The translations under genes were made by a program, and so were the position numbers. From Ciborinia camelliae (taxonomy: Eukaryota > Ascomycota > Leotiomycetes > Helotiales > Sclerotiniaceae): a stretch of 64,000 nucleotides of DNA. The notes under the pieces are model-generated. The model was not told the origin of the DNA, did no database searches, and saw nothing but the letters and a program-made list of their open reading frames with translations. Shown in pieces: positions 1-10,213 of this stretch; within the stretch, counting starts at the first letter, position 1; every line of letters begins with the position of its first letter. The stretch is from assembly GCA_025890175.1 (NCBI GenBank), contig JANPYM010000001.1, positions 461,187 to 525,186 on the forward strand, given 5' to 3'.

Positions 1-341
1 TATTACTACCATCAATCCTTATTGTGGAGAGTGCTCCGTTGTATTGAGTGATGGGTTGTCGCCTGCGGAGTAAGGAGTTGTTATCCTGATGAGTTGGTAG
101 ATAGATTGTCAGCAATTTCGTGAAAATGACATGAAAGGGCTGCAGAATAAGAAGAGCCATCCATCATGCACATGTGCCAGATGGCAGGGGGGTCTTTGTG
201 CATCATCAAAATGGAAACTTACTTCTCTTCAGTGACTGTAGGCAGCCCACCATAAGATAATGTCTTGTCACGGTATCCAGATTCAGTGAAATCCTCTATG
301 CGGGTAAATTGTTGACAACATATTGAGAACTTGAGGGTCAT
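1..341 (-). CDS. First exons of an unidentified gene, cut by the left edge
   Basis: Two coding exons are inferred on the minus strand. Exon 1 (341-223) opens with ATG and reads MTLKFSICCQQFTRIEDF onward. A GTAAGT donor at 222 starts an intron ending at 63 with a CGCAG acceptor, and the frame (phase 2) continues into an exon from 62 past the window edge. About 60 residues are visible. I recognise no domain or motif. The open frame across a good splice pair is the only support, so this is a tentative gene start; the rest lies to the left. Confidence 0.4.
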
Positions 342-1336
342 AAAAGTCATTCAACAGTTGATCTCAAACCCCATATTGATTCTTTTGGTTCTTGGTGGAA
401 ATTCTTATTGGGTATTAGAATTAGATTTTCTGAACCATCCCCGGTGAGCTTAATCTTAATTTTATTTTTAAGTTGACTACATCCCGGTGAGTACCTAAGC
501 TTGGGTGGATGATGTCACAGCCTCAGAGCTCCAACTTCATTGTAATCTCAAATATAGATCTAGATCTCTAGATTCCTCAAAATTTAAAATGATAGAATGC
601 ATTATTAATTATTACTATCTAATCATTCAGCCAATAATATATACAAGAGTTCTTTTATTCTATCTTTCTTAGACTTAATTTCTATCTAGATACTTCCTTG
701 GTTTCTTTAAGCTTTGAGAGAAGGGTTCCAAGTTTCTCTCTCCATTATCAATTAGAATCTTCAGGTTTCAAACCAGTAGATCCTCCACATCCCTCCTTGA
801 CTTCTAATGCTTCAAATCTTAAATTTGAAGTTTAGGCAAGTAAGCACTATTACTATTTAGGATCCTCTCCTTGTCTGTTTATTGTGATAGCTCATAAAAA
901 GAAAGCAAGTTTTGTGTTACAAATCTACGCGGCTGTGTTTGATTCCAACTATCAATCTAGGTATATCTTTAAAAACAAATTAAGTGAAATAAAATTAGAA
1001 ACTGTTGAAGGAAAGAAAAGATAAGATAAAATTAAATCTATTGGCTTAAGAAAGCTTTTCATAAGGTCTGCCATCTGCCCTTTTGCAATTTCCATCCAAT
1101 CCAATCATATCATAAACCTTTCTTTCGACTAAGCGTTGGATAAGAGGGAGGGGCAACAATAAAATAAGGACCTGGATAACCTTTTGATCCTTCTTGTCTT
1201 CTTTCTGACACAACTCAAAACAGCACAGACTTGGTTCTTCCTTCCTTTTGCTGAAGATTTCTTACATACCTTTGCAACCTTTTCAATAAGTTTAAGTTGT
1301 TTATTCTTTCCATTTCAAGCTAAAGTTCTTTCCATA
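342..1336. other. Spacer between divergent genes
   Basis: AT-rich spacer between the minus-strand gene at the left edge and the SRA-domain gene; it must hold both promoters. Stacked AGATCT/CTAGA palindromes sit near 556-575. No coding sequence or RNA gene was seen. Confidence 0.6.
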
Positions 1337-3039
1337 ATGGGTTTCCATGGAGAAAATACTGAAGCTACCCTTGGTGGTGGCGGGCTAAAGCTTGTAAGTC
1401 TTCAAGTTAGATCTACCTTACCTACCAGATATAAGACTTCCCACATTATTTCAAGCTAACCTTTGACTTCAAAAGGAGTCAAGAATCAAGTCTGAACCAG
1501 ACTCGCAGCTCGTAACTCTAACATCAAGAGTTAAGGCTGGACCTGCTCAACCTCAACAACTTTCCTCCACTCTGCAGCTCTCGGGTCGAATTGAACCTAC
1601 ACCTGTAAGTTTTATTTATATCTACATAATAATTCCTATATTCCAAACTAACTTTTGACTTTAAAGCAATTACGAATCAAGTCTGAACCAACCTCGCAGC
1701 TTCTACAATCCTCTTCGCCACAGGTTTCTCAACCTTCCATCAAGAATGAAGCTAATAATGAAGATGAACACAACAATAATATCCTACAAAATACCCCAGT
1801 CTTCAACCTCGAAGATGCAATTACCCAGCTTGTCGAGTCAAAGTTCACGGCTTCAGACATCAATCCCGACCCTGTGATCGCGTTACAAGAACTCAAGGGT
1901 CTACTAGCTGCTGTTAAAATCGTAGCTGCTCGCTGTAGACGTGGCGCAAACCCTGGCCCTGACCAGTGGGAGAAAGTTAAGCTGTTTCTTTTTATCCTCC
2001 ATTCATGCATCGCCAAAGTGACTGCGGAGTTTAGGTATGTGTCCATTCTTCTCATACCTCTCAAAGCCATACGGTCACTAAATACCATCATAGCAAGGCT
2101 ACAAATTTGAAAAGAGTGCTAGAACTGTTTACCGACCCGGTCATGAAGTTTCCCCAGGTATATTCCGATCTCTCGAGAGCTCTAATCAACGAAATCGAGG
2201 CACAGAATGGCTTTGAAACACCGAGTCCATCCCCCAAATTAACTACAAATACCAAGCGAAGCCTTAGATCTGCTGATAACAATACACCACTCCCTACCAA
2301 AAGGTTGAGAGGGAACCCAAACGTTACCTCGTCCAGACTACCAGCCGCACCTCCCTCTGATCACCATATTTATGGTGAGAATGGGATTATGCGGGGGTTC
2401 TTGTGGGATGGAGTTCGGGAGAAGCTCAACCCGGAAACAGCTCACCTCTTCAAGAAGGATTTCCACATTCTCGGACATAATAATCTTGTTGTTGGAGACT
2501 GCTGGCCCAGACAGCTTCAAGCGCTCCGTGATGGAGCCCATGGTAAGTTTATTCTCCACATTATCCCCATTCTACTACAAACGCCGACTAAACTTTTCAC
2601 AACAGGCAGCTCGCAGGGCGGGATTTCTGGAAATGCAATTGATGGAGCCTATTCTATACTTCTTTCGAATCCATATTCCGGCTCTGATCAGGATTCAGGT
2701 GATGAAATATTATATTCTGCTCCAAACGCCGCCGAGACCAAGTCAAAGAAGCCGGATTCGGAAAATTCGGGTGTTAGAACGCTACAAAGATCGATCGAAA
2801 CTAAAATACCCGTTCGCGTTTTAAGAAAGGCTGGGTGTGAATGGAAAAATGGGCCTGCCATGGGCATCCGCTACGATGGACTTTATCAAGTCGTTGGACG
2901 TAGTATTGGAACCAACGGAAAGGGAGGAAAGTTTTGGCGGTATAAATTGGAGAGATTGGGAAACCAGGATCCCATCAGGATCAGCATGCCTGACAGGGAG
3001 CTTATGAAGAGCTTTGAGATGGTCAAGAATGGTTATTAG
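1337..3039 (+). CDS. SRA/YDG-domain protein (471 residues, 5 exons)
   Basis: Exons 1337-1393, 1476-1604, 1667-2034, 2115-2542 and 2606-3039 join in frame; all introns are GT-AG. Residues about 271-465 form an SRA (SET- and RING-associated) domain: QGGISGNAIDGAYSI, then PVRVLR, then GIRYDGLYQVV with the hallmark Y417-D418-G419. SRA domains bind methylated or hemimethylated cytosine, as in UHRF1; no RING or SET partner is present here. The N-terminal half is probably disordered and carries three psi-K-x-E motifs (K24, K67, K88) that look like SUMO acceptor sites. The first two lie in a duplicated intron-exon unit. The ATG at 1337 is the first in frame with the spliced product. Function beyond DNA binding is inference. 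Confidence 0.8.
1456..1701 (+). repeat. Duplicated intron-end plus exon-start unit in the SRA gene
   Basis: The segment 1456-1510 recurs at 1648-1701. Each copy runs from the branch point (CTAAC) through the acceptor and the first codons of an exon encoding RIKSEP. About 46 of 55 positions match, including 17 identical bases in a row. Copies are offset by about 192 bp, the length of one exon plus one intron, so a whole unit was duplicated in tandem and the rest has diverged. Confidence 0.75.
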
Positions 3040-3804
3040 TTCCTAGTAGAATCAGTGGAGATTTTCTTGGAGTTTGCGATATGCGTAGATACCATGCCTC
3101 GTATTTCGGGTTGTTAGTACTAGGGAGTCAATTTTGGGGTGTACAGGAGATACCACCAATCAATTGATACGAATTCGGGATAATTAGTACTAGGAAATCA
3201 ATTTTATTGTTCACAGGGAATACAAATTTTACTATGAATTCAGAAGAAATAACATTATGATATCAGAAAATGCTTGCTGTGACTATTGAATGTTGGTTAT
3301 GGATGTACATCTCATCATATATTGGAGATACTAATTTGGCTCTTGTCCTATTACATTGATTCATAACACTAGATTCTCTGTTTCCTTTCCAACATTGAAA
3401 CATTATCATCTGAAGTTATAATGTTTGTTTATCATGTTTCCTCTTCATCACTCTAATACAGAAGAACTATCATTTCAAATTGTTGGTTTAACATTACTAA
3501 TATGTAATAATAGGTTTTAAATACAACCTACTATTCTCTTTAGTTGTTAGTTTATAGTATTGGAATATTCAAGTTCTAGAAGATGAAATAGTACATTCTT
3601 AAATGGTTTATTCTCTAGTTCTTAAATTAGAATGTTCTAATATCTCGTTACGTTTGAAACATTAAGTGGTTCGCGTCTGGTTTACTGTGGTCTTATATGT
3701 TCTAGTATCTATCTCTTTTTCAATATATAATATAATACGCATCTTATTACTCTTATTCTTATAGATATGATGTAGAGGTAGATACTAGTTATCTTATATA
3801 TATT

Positions 3805-3895
3805 ATCATCACAAGCTATCATCACAAGCTATCATCACAAGCTATCATCACAAGCTATCATCACAAGCTATCATCACAAGCTATCATCACAAGCT
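3805..3895 (+). repeat. Perfect 13-bp tandem array, seven copies
   Basis: Seven exact copies of ATCATCACAAGCT follow head to tail without a mismatch, then the array stops abruptly. Perfect identity points to recent expansion. Without unique spacers it is not CRISPR-like. Confidence 0.95.
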
Positions 3896-4201
3896 ATCTT
3901 CTAAAATCTCTCGAATATTTTATCCGTGATCAAATATCAACTCTACTTTCATCTTACTAGTAAGTATAATATGAGAATTTGATTATGATGTCGATTTGAA
4001 ACTGTCGGTAGAATCATGTGACCGTACACTGAAGCCGTACGGGCTGTAGCGTAGGCTAGCGCGGACTAGCGTCTGCATGGGGTCTATATAAGAATCTACT
4101 TTAGCATAGCTTAATAAATCAGAACATTATCAACATACACCAGTATAGGTATAGCCTAAAGTACTTTACACTTTGAACCCACCAGGTTGATACCAACACC
4201 A

Positions 4202-4260
4202 AAAAAAACCAATCCTTTTTTTAGATTTTCTAAAAAAACCCAATCCTTTTTTAGATTTTC
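4202..4260 (+). repeat. 29-bp unit duplicated in tandem
   Basis: An A-tract followed by CCAATCC, a T-tract and AGATTTTC occurs at 4202-4230 and again at 4232-4260 with only homopolymer-length and single-base changes. It lies in intergenic DNA and looks like a slippage product. Confidence 0.8.
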
Positions 4261-5121
4261 CGAAAATTAAAATTCCAACCAACTTTTTACCAGCATCTTA
4301 TAAGTCTTCCTGGATGTGAAAGCTACTACTACTGCCATTCCATATCATCATCACACTGGCAAACTCTCATCTCGCCCCCACGCTCTTCTCGGGGATGCTA
4401 CCCGGTATGTACCTCGGATTTTCACTGTTGGCATCACCTCGATGACTCGGATGATAAAGGCGTTGATCAATGTTGAAGCGCGGGCGCGGCTATGCTGCCA
4501 GGTAGGAATCGTAGAAAGTCTTGCGTTTGTATGTAATGCATGAGTCAAATTGGTAGTTAAAAACCAAGAAAATCGAAAATCCTGTAGCTATATGGTGCGC
4601 ACACTTCGCGCGAGATCACGTGCTACATCATCTATTTCGCAATCGTAACAATCACACATGAAAATCTCTTGTGAAACTTCCCATGTAGAACGGAGAACCC
4701 GAATGCGGCAAAAAAAAAACCAAAACAAAACAAAGACAACTGTTCGTGAATGTAACGAATGTCATTCTTGGGGTATATTGTAACGGCGACCAGTATTCTT
4801 GCCAGCATCTGGCTGTAGTTGAACGAAGTGAAACGATTTGGCATCTCTGGAAGCGAGACTACACAACCCATGAACAATAAACGTGATGCACGATATCGTG
4901 CGCGTGGGAATCTCGCTGTTACAATAGGTACCTCGGTATTTATTGGGATTGAGAAAACATGAGCGAAAGGATGTGATATTTTTGGAGCGAAAGTCCTGGA
5001 CTACTTAATCCATAAATGCCTGAGATTTCGAACGTGGTGGCGGGGAAAGGCTTATCAGAGTGCGTTTGGGGGAGAAAGAAATCTTAGGTACTCTTGTGTT
5101 CTATGCAAGAAGCATACATCC

Positions 5122-5147
5122 AATATATATATATATATATATATATA
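5122..5147. repeat. (AT)13 microsatellite
   Basis: Uninterrupted AT dinucleotide run about 360 bp beyond the stop codon of the ABC transporter. Confidence 0.95.
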
Positions 5148-5506
5148 GGTAGTGAGAAAAATCTATTCATTAAAGTATAACTATTATCCATTATAAAATC
5201 TTCTCCCTCATAATGAATGTCATCATGAAACCCCTCAATACACATACATCAATCATACATTATAAACTTCCTCATGATCGTTAACATGAACCTTTCATCT
5301 CATCTATAACCATATGTATATCCTCCATATTGCAGATGAAACCATGCTAGCCCGCTAATCTATATGCCGCTGTGAAAATGCCCGAATATATATGCAACCA
5401 AACGAAACTTTTGCAAGAAACTAATCATTTTTGGTATCGGATACGATACCAATTTTACGAACTATACCTTGTGTGTTTTGGTATTTAAAAGAAGGCGCTG
5501 CGTGCT

Positions 5507-8500
5507 TTAACGACGGTTGAAGTTAAAGTATCTCGACTATCAAAGTTGTCAGTAAGAAAAACTTCTCTCATGGAAATGATCAAGGAACGAAAAGGGGAAA
5601 CTTACAGCCAGAAAAAGAAGAACCAAATTCGAGACAATAAACGCGAAATAGATACCCAAATCCCTCCATCGATTCTGAAATTCGAACCCCAGCGGCTCAT
5701 AAAACTGTTCTCCATATTTATACGCACAGTATTCGCATGCACTCGTAGCGTTATCAACAATATAACCGATTCCTCCACGGGTGAAAAAGTTTTGCATATA
5801 GTCGCCGCATGATTGGCCCTCGGGAGCAGTGAAACGATTTAATTCAGATGATGTACATGTTACTTCTCGACCCTGTAATTCGGTAACGACCATACCACCG
5901 ATAAGACGAGTGAAGGGATCGAGTTGGTAGAGCCATGCGCGCCAGAACTTGGGGATTGAGGGCTTGGGGATTGTGACACCGCAGAAGAGGGCAAAGGTGA
6001 TGATGACGAAGGGGTTGACAAGCGCGGAGATGAAGGGGGAGGGGGTGATCGCTGCGATCAATTGACCGAGAGTTACGGAGAAGAGCTCGGTAATGAGTAC
6101 CATGAAGAATTGGTAGCCGGCGCGGTTAGAGGCGTATTGGAACCCAGGCATGTAGTAGAGAGGGAGGAAGAAACCGACCGCACAGAGAATGGAATAGGGA
6201 ATTTCGGCTAGGACGAGAGATGATGCAAATGCGAATTGACTGTACATTTTTGAAGATGCTTCTCGGTAATAGATCATACGAGATAAAGCGTATTTAGGTT
6301 CGACTTGAGCGAGAATAAGTGCGGGGAGAACGGTAACCTGGAAAATGACGAAGACACGATATTGTAATGAAACCTTTGAATCGTCGAGATTCAAATACGC
6401 TAGACCGGTGATGATGGCGATAACAACGTGATTGAAGAGACGAGTGAAGCCGTAATTGGGGGATCTCCAGAAAGCCAAGTGAGTACGTGCTTGGACAATT
6501 CTCAATTGGTGCAGTAATGGCGTGGCAAATTCTCTCTCGTCAACATCAGTATTGTTACCAGCCTCGGCAAGACGCCGTGTCTTCATCTGGGAAATACGGT
6601 CTTTGATGTTGGCGAGTTCAGGCGAGTCGGCGAAGATATCGGCCCAGTCGCGATCTCCAATTCTTGGGGCTTGCCCAGCACCAATGGCATCAAGCATCCA
6701 TTCAGCAGGGTTAGCATCAGATGGACAGTCGGCTCCGTGTTTATGGAAGTAGTCAAGGAGTACATGAGCATCTTTTCCAATATCGCCAAAGTAGACGCAT
6801 CTTCCTCCACGTTGGAGAAGAAGCAATCGGTCGAAGTTTTCGAATAATGCTGCGTTGGGTTGATGAATAGTACAAAGAATAGCTTGCCCAGCATTTGCCA
6901 ATTTCTTCAAGAAACGGACGATATTGAATGCACTTTGAGAGTCGAGACCCGAAGTAGGTTCATCCAAGAAGAGTAGTAGTTCCGGCTTAGCAGCGAGTTC
7001 GACTCCAATAGTAACACGTTTTCGTTGTTCAACTGCAAGACCGTTTTCGGGATCTCCAATGATTGCATCTGCCATATCTTCCATCTCAAGGAGACTGAGA
7101 ATTTCCTCAACATAGGCATATTTTTCAGCTTGTGGGACGTGGTAAGGCTGACGGAGATCGGCGGAAAATCGAAGTGCTTCTCGGACAGTGGCAGTACCCT
7201 CGTGGACATCGAGTTGTTCAGCGTATGAAGTTCCTCTTTGGTATGAGTTGCCTGGCTTAACGCTATCGACAAGAACATCACCAGATATGACACCAATATT
7301 CTTTCTTGAAGCCAAAACATCAAGTAAGGTTGTTTTTCCAGCACCGGAGGCACCCATAAGCGCCGTCAATTCACCTGGTTGGACGTAACCGTAAATGTTA
7401 TTCAAAAGACGTAATTCTCCAGCGGGAGTTGGAACATCATAATTCAAGCCTTCCCAGGTCAAGATAGCCTTCGAGTTAATGTTGATCTCCGAACCTTCTT
7501 CGTCACTCTTTGTGGCACGACGTTGATCACGCTTAGCGGCCAATGCTTGGTTGAGTTCCTCACGTTCCTTGTTAGGTTTCTGATAAACTTTGGCAGCGTT
7601 ACCACCAGCACCAAATGAGACCCATTCTCCGAGCGTGGCGTTCGTGAATAAGAAACCAGCGATTAAAACCAAGATGATACCAAAATTCCTCCAGAGGTCA
7701 GAAGGCTTGTAGTCATATCCCTGTGTGATATACTCACCACCAGAGACGATGTTTGACCCAGCAACACTCCCGGGAAGAGTACAAACTTGATTCTCGATGT
7801 TATCGTAACCTGGACCGTATGGGACAAGATATGCTCCTGAACAAGTCAAATTAAGACGGCTGAACTCGTTTTGCATCAAAGCAGAGAATCCAAGACCAAG
7901 AGCATTGATCCAATACATCCATCTGATCCAGACCTTTTCACTCTGATATTGAATGAGATAACCGGATGTGATGACGAAAAAGGTAATGATCGTGGCGGCA
8001 AACTTGATCGCGTAATCGAAATCAGGGCAGAGACATCCGACCGTTCGGAAAAATAGAGTCATGGCCAGATAACCGCTTAGAATGATCAAGTAGAATGTGA
8101 AGAATGCCCCGGCGTCTCTCACTAATCCGCACATAAAGTACACGATGATTGAGAACAACAAGATCTGGGATGCAGCGAACGCAGTGTCGACGATAATCTG
8201 AGCAATCCACAAGGCGGACGGCCGATGGAAGGTGTATGCTCGATGTTTGTTCACAATCGGTCTGCCCAACATAGTAGATGCCAGTTCGGAAAACGCTTGA
8301 AAGGCATTAAACAACAACGAAATAAAGAGGAGACCACCTCTGGTGAATGCTCCGGCAGAAGTCGTGGGCAAATTAAGCCACACAGTGCCCAATACAACAG
8401 CAACGGTGATACTAGTAATCCAGCTAACGACCAGAGAGAACTTGTCTTGCCACTTGATCAAATATTGTCGCTGCATCAAAACCCAAATCTGCAAGTAATA

Positions 8501-10117
8501 TGGGATAGAGTACACAGAAGACTTAGATGCCCCCTTGCGTTTGCTTTCAAGCATTGCAACCTCAAAATCATCATGGGTTTTCTTATCGGCCATGACTTGC
8601 TTTCTGTATGCGTCCATTTCCTCGCTCAAGCGATTTGAGAACTTGGACTCCAAGAAAGCTTGTGCCAATGTCTCAGGGCTGTGTGGTGAATCAGCGGCTG
8701 AGCGGCCAGTTGCATACTCGCGTTCGAATTCATCTGTACAGCCAGTCAAGAAATCAGGAGTAGTTTGACGGGGCTTCTCCTTGAAGCCGAGATCTTCAAA
8801 ATAGGCTCTTGCCTCAGCTGTCGGCCCAAAGAAAACCTGTCTTCCGTCATCGATGACCAAGACTTTGTCGAATTGCTTGTAGATGTTCTCACTTGCTTGA
8901 TACAATGAAACAAAGGTGGTTGTCTTATATATATTTGTCATAATACGAAGAGATTTGGCATAATCAAGGGCGGTCGAAGCGTCGAGTCCTCTAGTACTGT
9001 TATCCCAAGAGCATACAGTACCACTTGTGATCATCATTTCCGCGATAGACACACGTTTTCTTTCTCCTCCAGACACACCTCTGACAAAGGCATTGCCAAC
9101 AATCGTATTACGGGTGTGACTGATGTTGAACATTCGAAGAAGTGTGTCGATCACTTTCTCTTTAAAATCCGCCTTAGATATCCCACGTGGGCGCTTCCCC
9201 GGAGTTTTGGTATCAAGTGCGAAACCCAGAGTTTGGCCTACGGTTAGGGTAGGGTGATGGACATCGTCCTCTTGATTATAGACAGCTTCTCCCCTGTATT
9301 TCTTTGAAAATTCTTCAGCGCCAAAAGGGCCATAAAGAACCTCTCTACATATCAAGTTGTGAGTAAATGGCCGTCAAATAGTGTTTAAAAAGAAACGAAT
9401 ATTCCAATAAAGGCAAACATCCAAACAAACTTGAGGAATGGGGAGAATATAGACTTACCCGTTCACACCTGTATAACCAAATCTTTGATTTGCCATGACC
9501 TTTAAGAAAGTTGTGCAACCAGACCCAGGTCTGCCAAGCACGAGGACCATCTCTCCCGGCTTCACCACACCCCTGAAATCCTGCAAGATTTTTACTTCTC
9601 TTCCTTTCTTGCCTACACCAAAAATGTTCATCGCGGTTTCAACCACATTGAAGAAACTGACAAATGCATCAGGGAATGTCTTGACGTAATTTGACACGCC
9701 TCCAGTTCCGCGTACCGTAAGACCGTCCCAAAACACTCCAATACTTTTTGAACGAATACCGGAGTCTTCGTCTGCTTGTCTGTTGCCTCGGAGAGTATTC
9801 TCCAAATCGAATTGTTCCGTCTCGGTTTCAGAAAGGGATCCCGCTTCCTTCTCTACATCCTTCTCGCCCGCGGTATTAGACTTCGATCGCGTTTTTGACA
9901 ATGCCTTGCTCTTGTTACTGATACCCGTCAACTGTCGTTGAAGCTCCGCGAACTCAGCCTCGGCAGCTTTGATATCGATCCCCTGAGTGGTACTGACGAA
10001 ACCATTGGGATTGGCGTTCCGCGTATTTTCGCGTTGAATTTCGGCATCTTCAGTCGATGCACGAGCGGTGTTTGTGTTTGCTCCTATGGACCGAGTTTCC
10101 TCCTCGTCTTTCTCCAT
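5507..10117 (-). CDS. Full-size PDR/ABCG drug-efflux transporter (1475 residues)
   Basis: Three exons: 10117-9459, 9344-5606 and a final 30-bp exon 5536-5507 ending SRYFNFNRR. The start is ATG at 10117 in the context CTACCATGG. The order is NBD-TMD-NBD-TMD as in Pdr5/Cdr1. NBD1 has Walker A GRPGSGCTT (residues 195-203; Cys replaces Lys, normal for fungal PDR), signature VSGGERKRVS and Walker B ending CSWDNSTRGLD. NBD2 has canonical Walker A GASGAGKTT (Lys890), the degenerate signature LAVEQRKRVT typical of the family, and LLFLDEPTSGLD. Twelve membrane segments are expected. All asymmetric PDR features are intact, so it should be a functional plasma-membrane exporter of hydrophobic compounds such as fungicides or plant defence chemicals; the substrate cannot be read from sequence. 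A TCCGCGGA element lies upstream. Confidence 0.93.
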
Positions 10118-10205
10118 GGTAGCGTACAAGTGGTAAGGCTGCTAGCGTATAACGGAAATATATGCAATTAAAAGGCAATCACTGAGCCTAACAGTGATTC
10201 TGATG

Positions 10206-10213
10206 TCCGCGGA
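10206..10213. promoter_or_regulatory. TCCGCGGA palindrome, candidate PDR element
   Basis: The 8-bp palindrome TCCGCGGA lies 89 bp upstream of the transporter ATG. It is identical to the core pleiotropic drug response element bound by the zinc-cluster factors Pdr1/Pdr3 in yeast. Whether a filamentous ascomycete uses the same site is inference, but CGG half-sites are the general zinc-cluster target. Confidence 0.5.

Larger units (their letters stand above)
3040..5506. other. Gene-poor AT-rich spacer
   Basis: The 3' ends of the SRA gene and the ABC transporter face each other here. The stretch holds the 13-bp array at 3805-3895, a GC-richer patch at 4021-4080 with a TATATAAG box at 4086, a doubled A/T-tract unit at 4202-4260, and (AT)13 at 5122-5147. 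Reading frames near 4316-4548 exist on both strands but show no domain or codon pattern supporting a gene. Confidence 0.55.

Noticed and set aside
3805..3895. CRISPR-like array
   Set aside because: Units are directly adjacent with no spacers, and this is eukaryotic DNA.
4316..4548. Possible small gene on either strand
   Set aside because: Both strands are open for about 70 codons, no recognisable product, and no start on the plus strand other than non-ATG codons.
8225..8638. Plus-strand frame inside the ABC transporter
   Set aside because: Antisense shadow of conserved transporter codons; no protein similarity.
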